Part shown: positions 22,466 to 31,845 of the stretch, piece after piece
How the letters are laid out: each line of letters starts with the position of its first letter
Position numbering within the stretch: position 1 is the stretch's first letter
From: Megalopta genalis
Taxonomy: Eukaryota; Arthropoda; Insecta; Hymenoptera; Halictidae
Assembly: GCF_051020955.1 (NCBI RefSeq)
Contig: NW_027476325.1
Location: forward strand, 124,001 to 188,000
DNA length: 64,000 bases
Direction of reading: 5' to 3'
Position numbers and translations under genes: made by a program
Notes under the pieces: generated by a model
Database searches by the model: none
Told to the model about the DNA's origin: nothing
The model's input: the letters and a program-made list of their open reading frames with translations, nothing else

Positions 22466-23149
22466 ATTTTGTGGTCTCCATTTTGTTTATTAATCAGTAG
22501 GTTAGGTAGCAACGTTCTAAGTCATGTTGCTCGAGGGGTAAGTCGAACCGCTGGGCAAGGGGTGGGTCCATCCGCGGCGTGTCGAACCGCGGGGCAAGGT
22601 GGGGGGGGGGTCTAGCCGGTGCAACCGCGGGTCAAGAGGGGGAATTCAGCCGCGACGAGCTCCGGGATGAGGGGAGGGGGGTGTCTCTTGATTTCGCATT
22701 TTGTAAGCGTTATCGATAGTCGCTTACCTTCCGGTCTTCTCATCTTATGAATTCAATTATGCAGCGTTTTTATCGCTCTTGCATTTTTACATTGTAGGAG
22801 ATGTTTTGGAGTGAGAGAGAGAGAGAGAGAGGTGTAGACGCATCGCAATGGTATTTCTGTCTAACTCACTCTCTCTCTTCGGCAGCATTTGTAACGAGTC
22901 TGTACACATTTTCTAAAGCGGTTTTCTCGTCATATTGAAATTTAATTATGCAACGTTTTTTATCGCATTCCGGATGACTCTCGAACGCGTTATCTTCCCA
23001 TGGTATCAGTTTGCTCATTTTATTGAATTTTCTTTCGCTAAATTTGCTATTCAGTCACGAATCGTTATGGAAGTTTGTTCGTTTGCAACATCCATCGCGA
23101 GCGTGCCATCCTTGCAATCTCTCGCAACATCCAAGATATTTTCTTTCGT

Positions 23150-23291
23150 GCGACGTTTACGCGTTACTAGATACCATCGGGATGGGAGAGAGTCGCAACG
23201 GTTGGTTGATGCAGAGTTTAGTCAAGTTTGTTAAAACTGGTAATTTAACCGAAGACGTTAAATTGAAATTGAAAAGTTTGCTTTGTAAGTA
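23150..23291 (+). CDS. Short conserved ORF in Polinton left TIR (fragment)
   Basis: Frame reading DTIGMGESRNGWLMQSLVKF and then VKTGNLTEDVKLKLKSLL before a stop near 23291. The right arm encodes the same peptide on the minus strand (36235-36345). Of six base differences between the arms over 36 codons, four are synonymous. In the right arm it forms the C-terminus of a longer broken ORF, so here it is probably the surviving 3' end of a duplicated gene. Function unknown. Confidence 0.45.
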
Positions 23292-23439
23292 AATTTTCGT
23301 AAGATGACGCAAGTGTGCAAAGATATGGTACAATTATTGACTCGTATGTCGACGTTGATCCGAACTGTCGACGAGTTTCGCGAATGGCCGAAATCGTACA
23401 TCGAGTGTTTGCGGTTGAGAATGCATGAACATCGAGAAA

Positions 23440-23715
23440 ATAAACCGAGGATCCACAAATGTAAAATCGAACTTACTCTCGATCGTGTGTCGCATGCAAA
23501 CATTGAACGCTGCGCTGTGTCATCGGTTTTCGTCTCGCGTTGGCAGAGGTTTGTACAGAAGCGTTCGCGCGAGAGCATCGACTCTTCGTTGGGAGAACAT
23601 CGAGTCGGCGTTTCAGAATCGCATATCGACCAGCATCGTGATCAACGTCGAGCATATCGATCCGCGTTATTTCTTGCAACACGCGAAGCGAATAGTTACG
23701 AGTCGCTTTATGTTT
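23440..23715 (+). pseudogene. Polinton DNA polymerase B N-terminal fragment
   Basis: An open stretch containing RWENIESAFQNRISTSIVIN and then VEHIDPRYFLQHAKRIV. From memory this matches the region upstream of the exonuclease domain in arthropod Polinton protein-primed polymerase B proteins (..NVEHIEPRQFLEDA..). It stops matching at about 23710, and none of the exonuclease, terminal-protein or palm motifs of polymerase B occurs elsewhere in the element. The element therefore lacks its own replicase. Assignment rests on a short motif. Confidence 0.45.
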
Positions 23716-23937
23716 AGTGAACAATGTCTCTATTGCCCCACCAACGACGACGACAACGAGGGCGGAGACGCCAACGATTTGATTGGACCACTGTGCGCTC
23801 AGCGAGGTACGCATCTTTCGGATGTGGTAACGACGACAACAAGTGTAGTGGCGGCGATAACGATGAATAAAAAAAAATAATAATACAAAGTTTAAAAGTG
23901 TAATTTTTTTATTTTCTTCAATAAAAAGAAAAATACA

Positions 23938-24886
23938 TTATATATGATTAAAGTACAGATGATTTTTTATCCAAGAACTATGCGACGAATGGGGTCCCAA
24001 CCATTTTACGTATATTTCATTTCCTTTTCTACGCAATACTTTTTCCACTAAATACACGTCGGCATACTTGGTAGCGCGCATTTCGTGTTCGTAAAATCCC
24101 CCGGCGATAGGTTTGTTCTTCGAGTCGGTCAACAGGTATGTGACGGGATTGGTTCGCTTCACCGCAATGATCCTAAATACTTCCATCGACCAGTTCGGCA
24201 TTTTTCCTTTTGAACGCTGTTTTGAACTTGCTTATACGCACGTAGTCGCCAACATTGAATTTCGCAGGACCGGCGATTTTAACGTTGCTGTAAACGATGG
24301 ACAAGAGAGTCTTCGCATTTTTACGATTCACGGCCGCTGGTCGCATACGGATGGTACGATGTTTTCGATTATTATAATTTTCGATCAATGCGGGACGCTC
24401 GTCGATCCATTGATACTTTCCGCTCAACGAGAAGAATTTCCACACGTTGTTCTCCAGCGTACGGTTGAATCGCTCGACTATGGATGCTTTCATGGTGCTG
24501 TACGTGGAATAGTGCTTGACGTTGCGTTTTCTCAGATATTCTTGAAAATCTTTATTGTAAAACTCTTTCCCCATATCGGCTTGCAAATTGTATGGTATTC
24601 TACCGTACTTTCTCAACACCGACGCGAAAGCTTTGCACACGTCGTTGGCATTATTACTTTTCAGTGGGACTGCCCAAGCATTTTTGCTAAATGTATCGAT
24701 TATTGTGAGAATGTATTGATGTCCCCTATTGTTTCTAGCATATCGTTGAACCTCGATGATGTCGGCTTGCCAAAGATCGTCGAGTCCTCGCACGATCACT
24801 CGCCTGCGCGGGAAGAAACGCCTCCTTGGAGCATGCAGTTCGTTCACCAACTTTACTTTCTCGTCGCTCATGATTACCACTGACAC
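23938..24886 (-). pseudogene. Polinton integrase (rve fold plus chromodomain-like C-terminus)
   Basis: DDE integrase that would insert the element. Read from 24886: DLWQADIIE holds the first Asp, LQADMGKEFYN the second and KASIVERFNRTLE the Glu; 33 residues separate the second Asp and the Glu. It continues through FNVGDYVRISKFKTAF. A frameshift near 24175-24200 then moves to a second frame with PNWSMEVFRIIAVKRTNPVT, ending in a chromodomain-like VEKVLRRKGNEIYVKWLG. All catalytic residues are intact, so one frameshift is the main visible defect. It is convergent with the fragment at the left end and shares the minus strand with the next gene. Confidence 0.9.
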
Positions 24887-24964
24887 CTCTCTCTCTTGCT
24901 TTATCGGGTTCGCGGTCTCTTCAAAACGAAAGATGAATGAATTCTTCGTTTAACTTTATGCTAC

Positions 24965-25255
24965 CTAAGTTTCTTCGGTTGCTGCTGCTGCTGCCGCTGC
25001 CGCAACATTTTTCTCGTTTCTCGGTTCAATCATTATCTTCTGCTCTTTCGACGATATTTCGAGCAGCTCTTGTTGTTGTTGTTGTTTAATCTGATATATT
25101 TGTTGGCAAACGTGGTCGAGTCTCAACACAATATTTGTAAATCTATCGTCCCAATTTTCGTCCACGGATATCGTTTGATTGGTTTCGCAGCAATTCCAAC
25201 GAATGCTCGTTCTATCGAACCACCTGTTAAATTTATCAACAGGCATTTCATTCAT
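24965..25255 (-). CDS. Small ORF between integrase and Polinton gene of unknown function
   Basis: About 96 codons from MNEMPVDKFNRWFDRTSIRW to a poly-Ala, Glu-rich end. The middle carries a Gln run (IKQQQQQELLE) suggesting a helical or coiled-coil segment. It lies on the same strand as, and just downstream of, the conserved unknown gene, a usual position for small Polinton ORFs. I do not recognise a family. Confidence 0.35.
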   Translation of the reverse strand: MNEMPVDKFNRWFDRTSIRWNCCETNQTISVDENWDDRFTNIVLRLDHVCQQIYQIKQQQQQELLEISSKEQKIMIEPRNEKNVAAAAAAAATEET

Positions 25256-25302
25256 TATTGCAGTAACGAGTATCCGACTATTTAATTTATAATCAATCCG
25301 GC

Positions 25303-25526
25303 TTAGCGAAATTCTTCGATTATGGATATTATTTCGTTGTCGTGACCGGTGTGTCCGGTATTTTTCGATGGCATCAGCAATCTCAAACGATCCACCAGCT
25401 CGTTTGGATCGACCCAATGCACGTAATCGATTGGATGGTTGGTTACACGCATCATCGTTGGAATTTGTATACCCTTTCCGCGCAACGTCGAAAACATCGG
25501 TCCTATGATATTTTTGTACTTGTAAC
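25303..25526 (-). pseudogene. Polinton conserved gene of unknown function, 3' part
   Basis: Begins at the copia insertion junction with YKYKNIIGPMFSTLRGKG and continues TNHPIDYVHWVDPNELVDRL, RLLMPSKNTGHTGHDNEIIS and IIEEFR to a stop. The DPNELVDRLRLL and HDNEI patterns are typical of the C-terminus of a widespread arthropod Polinton protein with no assigned function. The 5' part is at 28251-29090 on the far side of the retrotransposon. Confidence 0.75.
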
Positions 25527-25670
25527 TGTTGATTATTTATTGAACACACAAGATCAAATCTAGAGGCTTGCTCGAGAGAGCTTAGAGACAACGAGTGCTG
25601 CTCACCGACGTGTAACGGACTTTCGAGTCAACGCACGTTTCGCGCTCACGTGCCCTGCAGATGGGCAGCA
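25527..25670 (-). repeat. copia 3' LTR (shortened)
   Basis: 144 bp. It matches both ends of the 226-bp LTR at 28025-28250 (AACACACAAGATC, TCTAGAGGCTTGCTCG, GTGTAACGGACTTTCGAGTC, AACGCACGTTTCGCGCTCAC) but lacks the middle segment from about AGGCTGTT to AACTAATCC. Confidence 0.9.
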
Positions 25671-25711
25671 AGGGCCGATTTACCTTAAAAAAACGGACAA
25701 GGCCGTAAAAC

Positions 25712-26334
25712 TTAGAAATTACCTATTTTCAACAGCATTGAAAATGCTTTTACATTTACACTCCCACTTAATATGTATGTTCTATTACTCTTAGTTTTTC
25801 TCGTATCGATACAACCAGCAAAATCTGCATCGGTATAACCAACTAAATCACGTTGACTGCCACTGCATCCATATATTATCCCGAAATTTTGCGTAGCCAT
25901 CAAATATCTTATTCTTATTTTAGCAGCATTCCAATGCTCTCTACCGTAAGATTCGAAAAATTGACTCATATAATTAACTGAATATTCTATATCGGGACGA
26001 GACACTCTTGCAGCAAACATTAAAGATCCAATCAACTCTCTATATGGCACACTATCATACTTCTCATTCGATACATTCTTTCGCAGACATAACCCTGGTT
26101 ACGCAGGAACATTTACATGTATCGCATTGCACATTGACTCTTACTTATTACTAAACCGTTATCAACGTACAATGCTAAAAACACTCGCACTTCATCGACA
26201 ACACCAAAAAACACACACATATCACTTTGGATGTTCTTCTTCATCGTCTTCCATACCATATTCTCTGTGGAATATTTTTTTCTCTTTTTTTTGTTATCTT
26301 TTAAAGTTTCTTCCTGGATTCTACTTTTTATCAT
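25712..26334 (-). pseudogene. copia reverse transcriptase / RNase H fragment
   Basis: Two open pieces. 26113-26334 has DMCVFFGVVDEVRVFLALYV followed by DNGLVIS, where the catalytic YVDD is YVDN. After a break, 25712-26050 has LIGSLMFAARVSRPDIEYSV and DLVGYTDADFAGCIDTRKTK, the connection/RNase H region. The N-terminal RT motifs and the RNase H end are missing. The D-to-N change and deletions mean no activity. Confidence 0.88.
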
Positions 26335-27040
26335 CCTCTTCTTTGATCTTCAATTGCGCTATTCTTCTAGGTTGTCTAACAGGTGTCTCGGTTTGGGTTG
26401 CTGCCGACTGTTCTTCGGCGATGTCTGTACCAACCTCGAGACCCAGTTCCATTTTTCGTTTCTTTCGCTTTTTCTGAGGTATCGGCGTTAAATTCAAAGA
26501 ATCGTTGACATTGTTTATTAAAAAACTCTGTTCATTGTACACTTTGCTCGTTGTATACAAGGCTCGAACATTCATATGTCCCATCCCCTCGTACCCAAGT
26601 TTTAGTCTTTGTACTTGCGAATTAGTCGAAATCGCACTATTGCACTGTCCCGGAGGAATTTTCACTTCAAATAACATCCGAAATAGCTTGCCGTACCGTA
26701 CACCAATTGAGAAGAGATTTCCATGCTTATCACGAATTTCGGATCTCTTCGCATATGCATGGAATGAGTACTGTTTATCAATTATCGTATCAATTGAAAA
26801 AAGATTTCGTTTCAACTCTGGCACATATAAAACATTTTCAACTCTTCTTTCTTGATTTCGATTGTTCACTTTCTCTAATACCACTATCGTTCCTCTTCTT
26901 GCTGCTTCTAACACTTTGTCATCTGCTATTTTCACAAAATGATTATTGGTCAACGATACAAGCGAGGTAAACAAGTCTTTGCAATACGACATATGCATAT
27001 TCGCACCAGAATCCGCGATCCATATGTCTCTATCACTGTT
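26321..27040 (-). pseudogene. copia protease and pre-integrase fragment
   Basis: Begins near 27035 with IWIADSGANMHMSYCK, the D-S-G catalytic motif of the copia aspartic protease. It continues through ENVLYVPELKRNLFSI (protease C-terminus) and LGYEGMGHMNVRALYTTSK (GAG-pre-integrase zinc-binding region, partly eroded), then jumps to a Lys/Arg-rich linker ending RQPRRIAQLKIKEEDDKK. The integrase catalytic core is absent, so a large internal deletion is inferred. Confidence 0.85.
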
Positions 27041-27113
27041 AGTAGTTTGCGAAGAATACGCCGTGACTTCACTGATGTAAGTGGAATCTATTAATTTCGA
27101 CTCTGTTGCGTCT

Positions 27114-27947
27114 TCAGTTCGCTTCTTTTGTCCTCTCTTCGGGCACTCTCACCCAATGACCCTTTCCTTTGCAGCAATTACGTGTTGTTCTTTTCTTGAG
27201 GTCTTCTATCCTCATCTTTGCTTCGCTTTTGCTGAATTTACTGTTCCTTTTTGCATCTTTCTCATCCGCATACTTCTTCGATTCGAGCGCTTGCACTCGA
27301 ACTACAAGAGATGACCCGTTCTCTCCTTCGGCTTCAGAGAGTCGTTTATCCTCGTGGATGAGCATGGCAATCAGATTTTCTTTCTTTCGCTCCGCTTTTG
27401 CAGTACATTCCCATGCCATTCTAAATGCAGAAAACTTGGAAGTTAGGCAACTCAACAGCTTAGATTCCACAGCGGCATCGGAGAGTTCTTCTTCTGCATC
27501 CGCTAATCTCTTACAGATGCATCCAAATCGCTGAACTTGAAGAGCGATAGATTCTCCATCTATAAATCGGAACGCATAGTATTCTTGCCATGCACTTTGT
27601 TTAGTGTCTTCACTTGAGTCACTATACAAATCCTTGAGTTTTGTCCAAATCTGTTTTGGATCAGCGCAGTTAATCAAATTTGGATGTAGTCTCTTATCTG
27701 CAGATCCAAGGAGAATGACAGCAGCCTGTGCTTGAGATTTGTTCCATCTCTTCCAGTCGTCCACTCCTGTGCGGTTAGGCTCTGCTGCTGTGCCATTCCC
27801 AAAGCCAGAAAGATCTTTTGCCTCCAACGGGAATGAAATACCGAATTTCCACATCGGGTAGTTCGTTCCGTCCAGGTTGATCAGATCAATTGAATCTTTA
27901 TTGGCCATGATAAAGATGATGTGTCGCACGTTATTCTTTAAACACAC
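27114..27947 (-). pseudogene. copia Gag (UBN2-type)
   Basis: 277 open codons. The true start is probably the internal MANKDSIDLINLDGTNYPMW at about 27908. The UBN2/retrotran_gag region includes NYPMWKF, the AQAAVILLGSADKRLHPNL stretch and WTKLKDLYSDSSEDTKQSAW. The C-terminus has a damaged zinc knuckle (CCKGKGHWVRVPEE, lacking proper Cys spacing). It would form the particle shell of the retrotransposon. Confidence 0.88.
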
Positions 27948-28007
27948 GTCACACCACTATGCACTTGAATGTGTCCGAATAAATACACTAGCGGCGCAGT
28001 GGAAGCG

Positions 28008-28024
28008 TGCTGGGGCCCATAACC
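28008..28024 (-). promoter_or_regulatory. copia primer-binding site (initiator Met tRNA type)
   Basis: Directly inside the 5' LTR, the minus strand reads GGTTATGGGCCCCAGCA. The GGTTATGGGCCCAG core is the copia-type site for a half-molecule of initiator methionine tRNA, with one extra C here. Confidence 0.75.
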
Positions 28025-28250
28025 TGTTGATTATCTATTGAACACACAAGATCTAATCTAGAGGCTTGCTCGTGAGAACTTAGAGACAACGAGTGTACTC
28101 TTAGGCTGTTCACCGACGACTAACTAAAAACGCGGAAGACCCGCAAACTATGGGACGAGAAATCTTTATTGGTCATAAATAACTAATCCGTGTAACGGAC
28201 TTTCGAGTCAACGCACGTTTCGCGCTCACGTGCCCTGCAGATGAGCAGCA
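28025..28250 (-). repeat. copia 5' LTR (full)
   Basis: 226 bp, TG...CA ends. It would hold the retrotransposon promoter and polyadenylation region. Compared with the left LTR it keeps an ~80-bp middle segment with GGTCATAAATAACTAATCC. Confidence 0.9.
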
Positions 28251-29090
28251 CCCATTATCTGGTTACATCGTTGATGCGCGCGCGTTGCGATGAGAATGTT
28301 TTTGTAAATATTCTTATCGGTCTCGGTGTACAGGTTCTCGTCGGGTATTCTTTTGAATATCAATTCGTAGAGACCTGGTGTTCCCTTGTACCTAATTTTA
28401 TTGATAACGATATCGTCGTTGCTTTAAACATCAAACGTGGTGTTTACAAGCATCAGTTTGTCATTGTGAAAATACACTCCGTACACGTCGTCCAAATTTT
28501 TCGGTGGTCCGCTAAAGAAATCGCTAAAGGTCCAAAATTGTTGAACAAATGTTCGTATTCGGCGCGGTGCGTTTCAGGACTTTTCAAAATGTTTCGCACC
28601 GATGATTCCAACGAGGCCGTAGGAGACGATTCGAAAGCTTTCTCCTGTTGCGCCGAAAGTATCGTAGGTATCGGTTCGAGCGCCTTGTTGCCACCCGCCT
28701 CGTTATCGTCACTGTTGCCACCGTCGTTGCCATCGTCGTCGTCGCCGTCGTTATCGTCTTCGTCGTCGTACAACACATAGTCAATGTCATCGTTGGTAGG
28801 AACAGAGGAATATATTTTCTTTTTCTTCTTCAAATGCATACGATCGGCGTATTATCGTTCGCTTCCGTAGCTGTATTTTGAATCAGCTGTTTCAACGGCT
28901 CCACGAACGAACGCAAATCCGTCTCAATGTTCGACTCCGTATCCATTTTCCAAACCTTCGGCGCTAAACTCTCCTTACGTATGACGTCACTGGTCTTGGC
29001 TATTTCTTTGGTGATCGCGGCTCGCCGATTTTCCTTAGACCGACACATATCGAGCGGTACGATGCGAATCCGACGACGCTTGCAGTCCAA
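28251..29090 (-). pseudogene. Polinton conserved gene of unknown function, 5' part
   Basis: Starts at 29090 with MDCKRRRIRIVPLDMCRSKE and an RSFVEPLKQLIQNT segment. It shifts frame near 28835 into an acidic Asp/Gly/Asn-rich stretch and EHLFNNFGPLAISL, then shifts frame again into YGVYFHNDKLMLVN, a TAA stop, and IRYKGTPGLYELIFKRIPDE. It ends at the copia junction. The KGTPGLYELIF and FGPLA motifs are hallmarks of a gene found in arthropod Polintons and copied widely in insect genomes; its role is unknown. Two frameshifts, one nonsense codon and the insertion make it dead. Confidence 0.78.
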
Positions 29091-29102
29091 ATGAGCCCCC
29101 GA

Positions 29103-29834
29103 TCACAGCACGACGAATTCGTTAAATCCGCACCAGTAACGACCACGATTCGCAGGACTGTCTTTGCCGATAACAAGGAATCCATACTTGTGTCCCCAAC
29201 ACCTCCAACAAAGTGCGTTGAACGTTTCGAACGACATATTTGTATTCGCATGATCCTGATGAACGTGTCACTGATTCGTGACATCTAGATTGAATAGAAT
29301 CACTAGATTCGCATTGTCACGGATCAAATGTTTGAGTATTCTAGCGTACGATTGCGACAGATAGAAACAAACGACGTGCGATTGTCTGCCCATCGCGAAA
29401 TATTCTCTCATGACATCCTGTTCGTCGCAAACAACGTCGTCAAAGATAAATATTAAATTCGGTCGAGCATCTGCTGGGGGAATCACGTCCGCGTTGTCCG
29501 AGTAGGCAAAATAACCTACATCCCCCACGGACGAGAGCAAGTTGCTCAAGTATTGATACTATGGTTGACGCAGCGATTTCGAATACACGTACACGTTTGC
29601 GAATCGCAGCCCATTCGGACTCTCCAACAGACTAATCATAACGTTCGTTTTACCACATCCTGACGGGCCGCTTATCACGCACCGTATAGTACCCGGTAGC
29701 AACGATTCGTGTTTCCGAATTATCTCATCGTGGTCGTCGAACATGCGGCAGGTCGGAACCCAGATATTCAAGGACTGTCGTACGAAACGCATGCCCCCCT
29801 CGCTCTGTTTTCTAGTGATAAAATTCCCTCTCAA
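29103..29834 (-). pseudogene. Polinton packaging ATPase (FtsK/HerA-like)
   Basis: 244 codons in one frame with two in-frame stops. Walker A is SGPSGCGKTNVM (about residues 53-64) and Walker B is NLIFIFDDV (about 125). The C-terminus reads ETFNALCWRCWGHKYGFLVI up to the final stop at 29103-29105, as in intact family members. A TAG at 29559-29561 lies just after VYSKSLRQP, and a TGA at 29268-29270 follows LFNLDVTNQ. There are no frameshifts. The protein would power DNA packaging into the capsid. It is divergent from the protease and capsid genes across a repeat-filled intergenic region. Confidence 0.9.
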
Positions 29835-29997
29835 ACGACAAAGTATTTATACGAGAGCTCGAGCATCGTAGATATCAGTTTCCACGTACTCCAATGATAG
29901 AGCGCATCTCCACGTAAGCTGACGTACGCACATTTTTTCTTTTTTTCGTAATCAACAGAAAAATAAAACAAACCTTGACGTAATAGCGACATATACT

Positions 29998-30372
29998 ATT
30001 TACAGACTGTATACCGTAAAAACAGCTCTGTATACCGTTACACACTCATAAATCAGCTCTCTATACCGTTACAGACTGGTAAAAACAGCTCTGTATGCTG
30101 TTTACAGACTGGTAAAAACAGCTCTGTATGCCGTTTACAGACTGGTCAAAACAGCTCCATATACCGTTACGGACTGGTAAAAAGAGCTCTGTATACCGTT
30201 ACAGACTGGTAAAAACAGCTTCGTATGCCGTTTACAGACTGGTAAAAACAGCTCCATATACCGTTACAGACTGGTAAAAAAAGCTCTGTATACCGTTACA
30301 GACTGGTAAAAACAGCTCCGTATACCCTTACAGACTGGTAAAAAACAGCTCTGAATACCGTTACGGACTGAT
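29998..30372. repeat. 32-33 bp tandem repeat in Polinton divergent intergenic region (~11 copies)
   Basis: Units of TTACAGACTGGTAAAAACAG followed by CTCTGTATACCG, with variation between CCGTTACAG and CCGTTTACAG. It fills the gap between the ATPase gene (minus) and the protease gene (plus), where promoters for both would be expected. Confidence 0.9.
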
Positions 30373-30397
30373 AAGAACAACTCTGATGGGGTTAGGT

Positions 30398-30946
30398 ATG
30401 GGTCTGAAGAAGAAGAAGGTGGAGTAGGACCGACAAGCGGTCAAAGGAAAGAGAAAAAATGGTAGTAGAAACAGTGTCGATAGAATTCTACTGATCGCCA
30501 AACGAGGCGGTTTTCTACCGCTGTTGTTACCTGCTTTGGGAGCTTTGGGAGCGTTGACAGATGGCGCTGCTGGGGTGATCAAAACGATAAACGATGCGAA
30601 AGCTGCGAAGGAACAATTGGAAGAAGCGCGACGACACAATCGCGCTATGAAGGGCCGTGGAGTTTTCATGCGCGATGAATTGCCGAAACAAGTATGGGTA
30701 AACGAACGAGGAATAGTGAATCTGTATAGCGGTCATGGTTCAGGAACCCAATGAGTCCCGTATATAAAGCATAGTTCGCAAGTCAGTTACTTCGATAGTT
30801 TTGGAGATCTTCGACCACCGATCCAATTGATTCGTTATTTCGGACCGAAAGCGGCGATCTCGTACAATCACAAGATTTATCAAAGTTACGACGAAAGCGT
30901 GTGCGGACAATTGTGTGTGAAATTTCTGCGAGGAACTCTGATATAG
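30398..30946 (+). pseudogene. Polinton adenain-like cysteine protease with hydrophobic N-terminal domain
   Basis: 183 codons in one frame. The N-terminus is basic, then IAKRGGFLPLLLPALGALGA and INDAKAAKEQLEEARRHNRA, as in arthropod Polinton protease proteins. Then GVFMRDELP begins the Ulp1/adenain domain, followed by VSYFDSFGDLRPP and YDESVCGQLCVKFL with the catalytic Cys. In-frame stops lie at 30425-30427 and 30752-30754. The motif normally GTHW reads GTQ-stop, so the catalytic His and the following Trp are both lost. The linker between the two domains is shorter than usual. The enzyme would process capsid proteins. Confidence 0.82.
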
Positions 30947-30958
30947 TTCGTCGCAAGG

Positions 30959-31593
30959 ATGTCATACACGTTCACGTTATTGGGAAGAAGTAGCGTGTTA
31001 TCGTCCAAGTAATTACCGCCTATATATTATATTTCCACAATACTGATTACGAACTGGGCCTGCTCGATTTGCAAACTTATTACACGATACCATACATCAG
31101 TTCAAATATCGGAAACATTAAATTCTATTTCGGTGACGAGGGTGAGGAGATAATCATCCCGGACGGTTCGCACGAACTGGAGGTGATCAACGCTTACTTG
31201 AGGCGTGAGATAAGCGCGCGGTATCCTTCGCCAACAAAAGATAACAACGATGTAAAATATCCACTAATCCTACGAGCGAACAACAGCACTATGAAAAGCG
31301 AAATTAAAAGTGCATATAAGATAGATTTTACGAAACCTGACACCGTGGGTCCTATCCTAGGATTCTCTAGGAATCGCATTCTATCACCGAACGCGTGGCA
31401 TGTATCGGACACTTCCGTAAATATCATTAACACGAATAATATTCGAATAGAATGCAACGTAACCATCGGTTCGTACGATAACGGGAAACTGTTTCACATG
31501 ATACACGAATTCGCGCCCAACGTGTCGCCCGGGTATAAAGTATTGGAAACGCCAGCACGAGTGATTTACCTTCCAGTCTGGACAATTGATTGA
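30959..31593 (+). pseudogene. Polinton minor capsid protein (single jelly-roll, penton-like)
   Basis: Probably starts at the ATG at 30959 (MSYTFTLLGRSSVL), then a TAA and a frameshift lead into the main 174-codon frame from about 31040. That part has NIGNIKFYFGDEGEEIIIPD, GPILGFSRNRILS, NIRIECNVTIGSYDNGK and LFHMIHEFAPNVSPGYK, the typical C-terminus of Polinton minor capsid proteins. It follows the protease by about 12 bp on the same strand. Confidence 0.85.
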
Positions 31594-31845
31594 TTTTCGA
31601 AACGAAGAAATCGCGGTACGGATGCACGTTCGTCGAACCGTCTCATAACCTTGACATAACCGTTATGTTAATTCATAATAATAATACGATATCGAATACG
31701 TCGAACATAAAAAACGGTGCGCCGTTTCGAAATAACAACAACAATAGTTAGGAGAAGAAGACAAGAAAACTAACCGCGCGAAAAGTGGAATATCTACGAT
31801 CGTTGGGATTCATCGTTACCAAGTAATCGAACTTGCTTCACCACC

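Larger units (their letters stand above)
22505..23905. repeat. Polinton left terminal inverted repeat
   Basis: 22505-23330 aligns with the reverse complement of 36175-37735, with many indels. Landmarks are GTAAGTCGAACCGC, GAGGGGGGTGTCTC, CTTCTCATCTTA, TTGCATTTTTACATTGTAGG, a (GA)n run and GGGATGGGAGAGAGTCGCAA. 23331-23724 is unique to this arm and holds a polymerase B fragment. 23725-23905 aligns again with 35085-35215. The arm is therefore rearranged relative to the right one. Confidence 0.85.
25527..28250 (-). mobile_element. Ty1/copia LTR retrotransposon, internally deleted, inserted in the Polinton
   Basis: LTRs at 25527-25670 and 28025-28250, both with TG...CA ends (TGTTGATTAT...GCAGCA as seen on plus). 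The left LTR lacks ~80 bp present in the right one. The internal region, read on minus, has a primer site, Gag, protease, pre-integrase, a jump over most of integrase, part of reverse transcriptase, and then the LTR. No matching 5-bp target duplication is visible (GTAAC versus CCCAT), so the insertion or a later event removed flanking bases. It splits a Polinton gene in two. Confidence 0.9.

Noticed and set aside
29998..30372. CRISPR-like array in the Polinton intergenic region
   Set aside because: Units abut each other with no spacers; it is an ordinary minisatellite.
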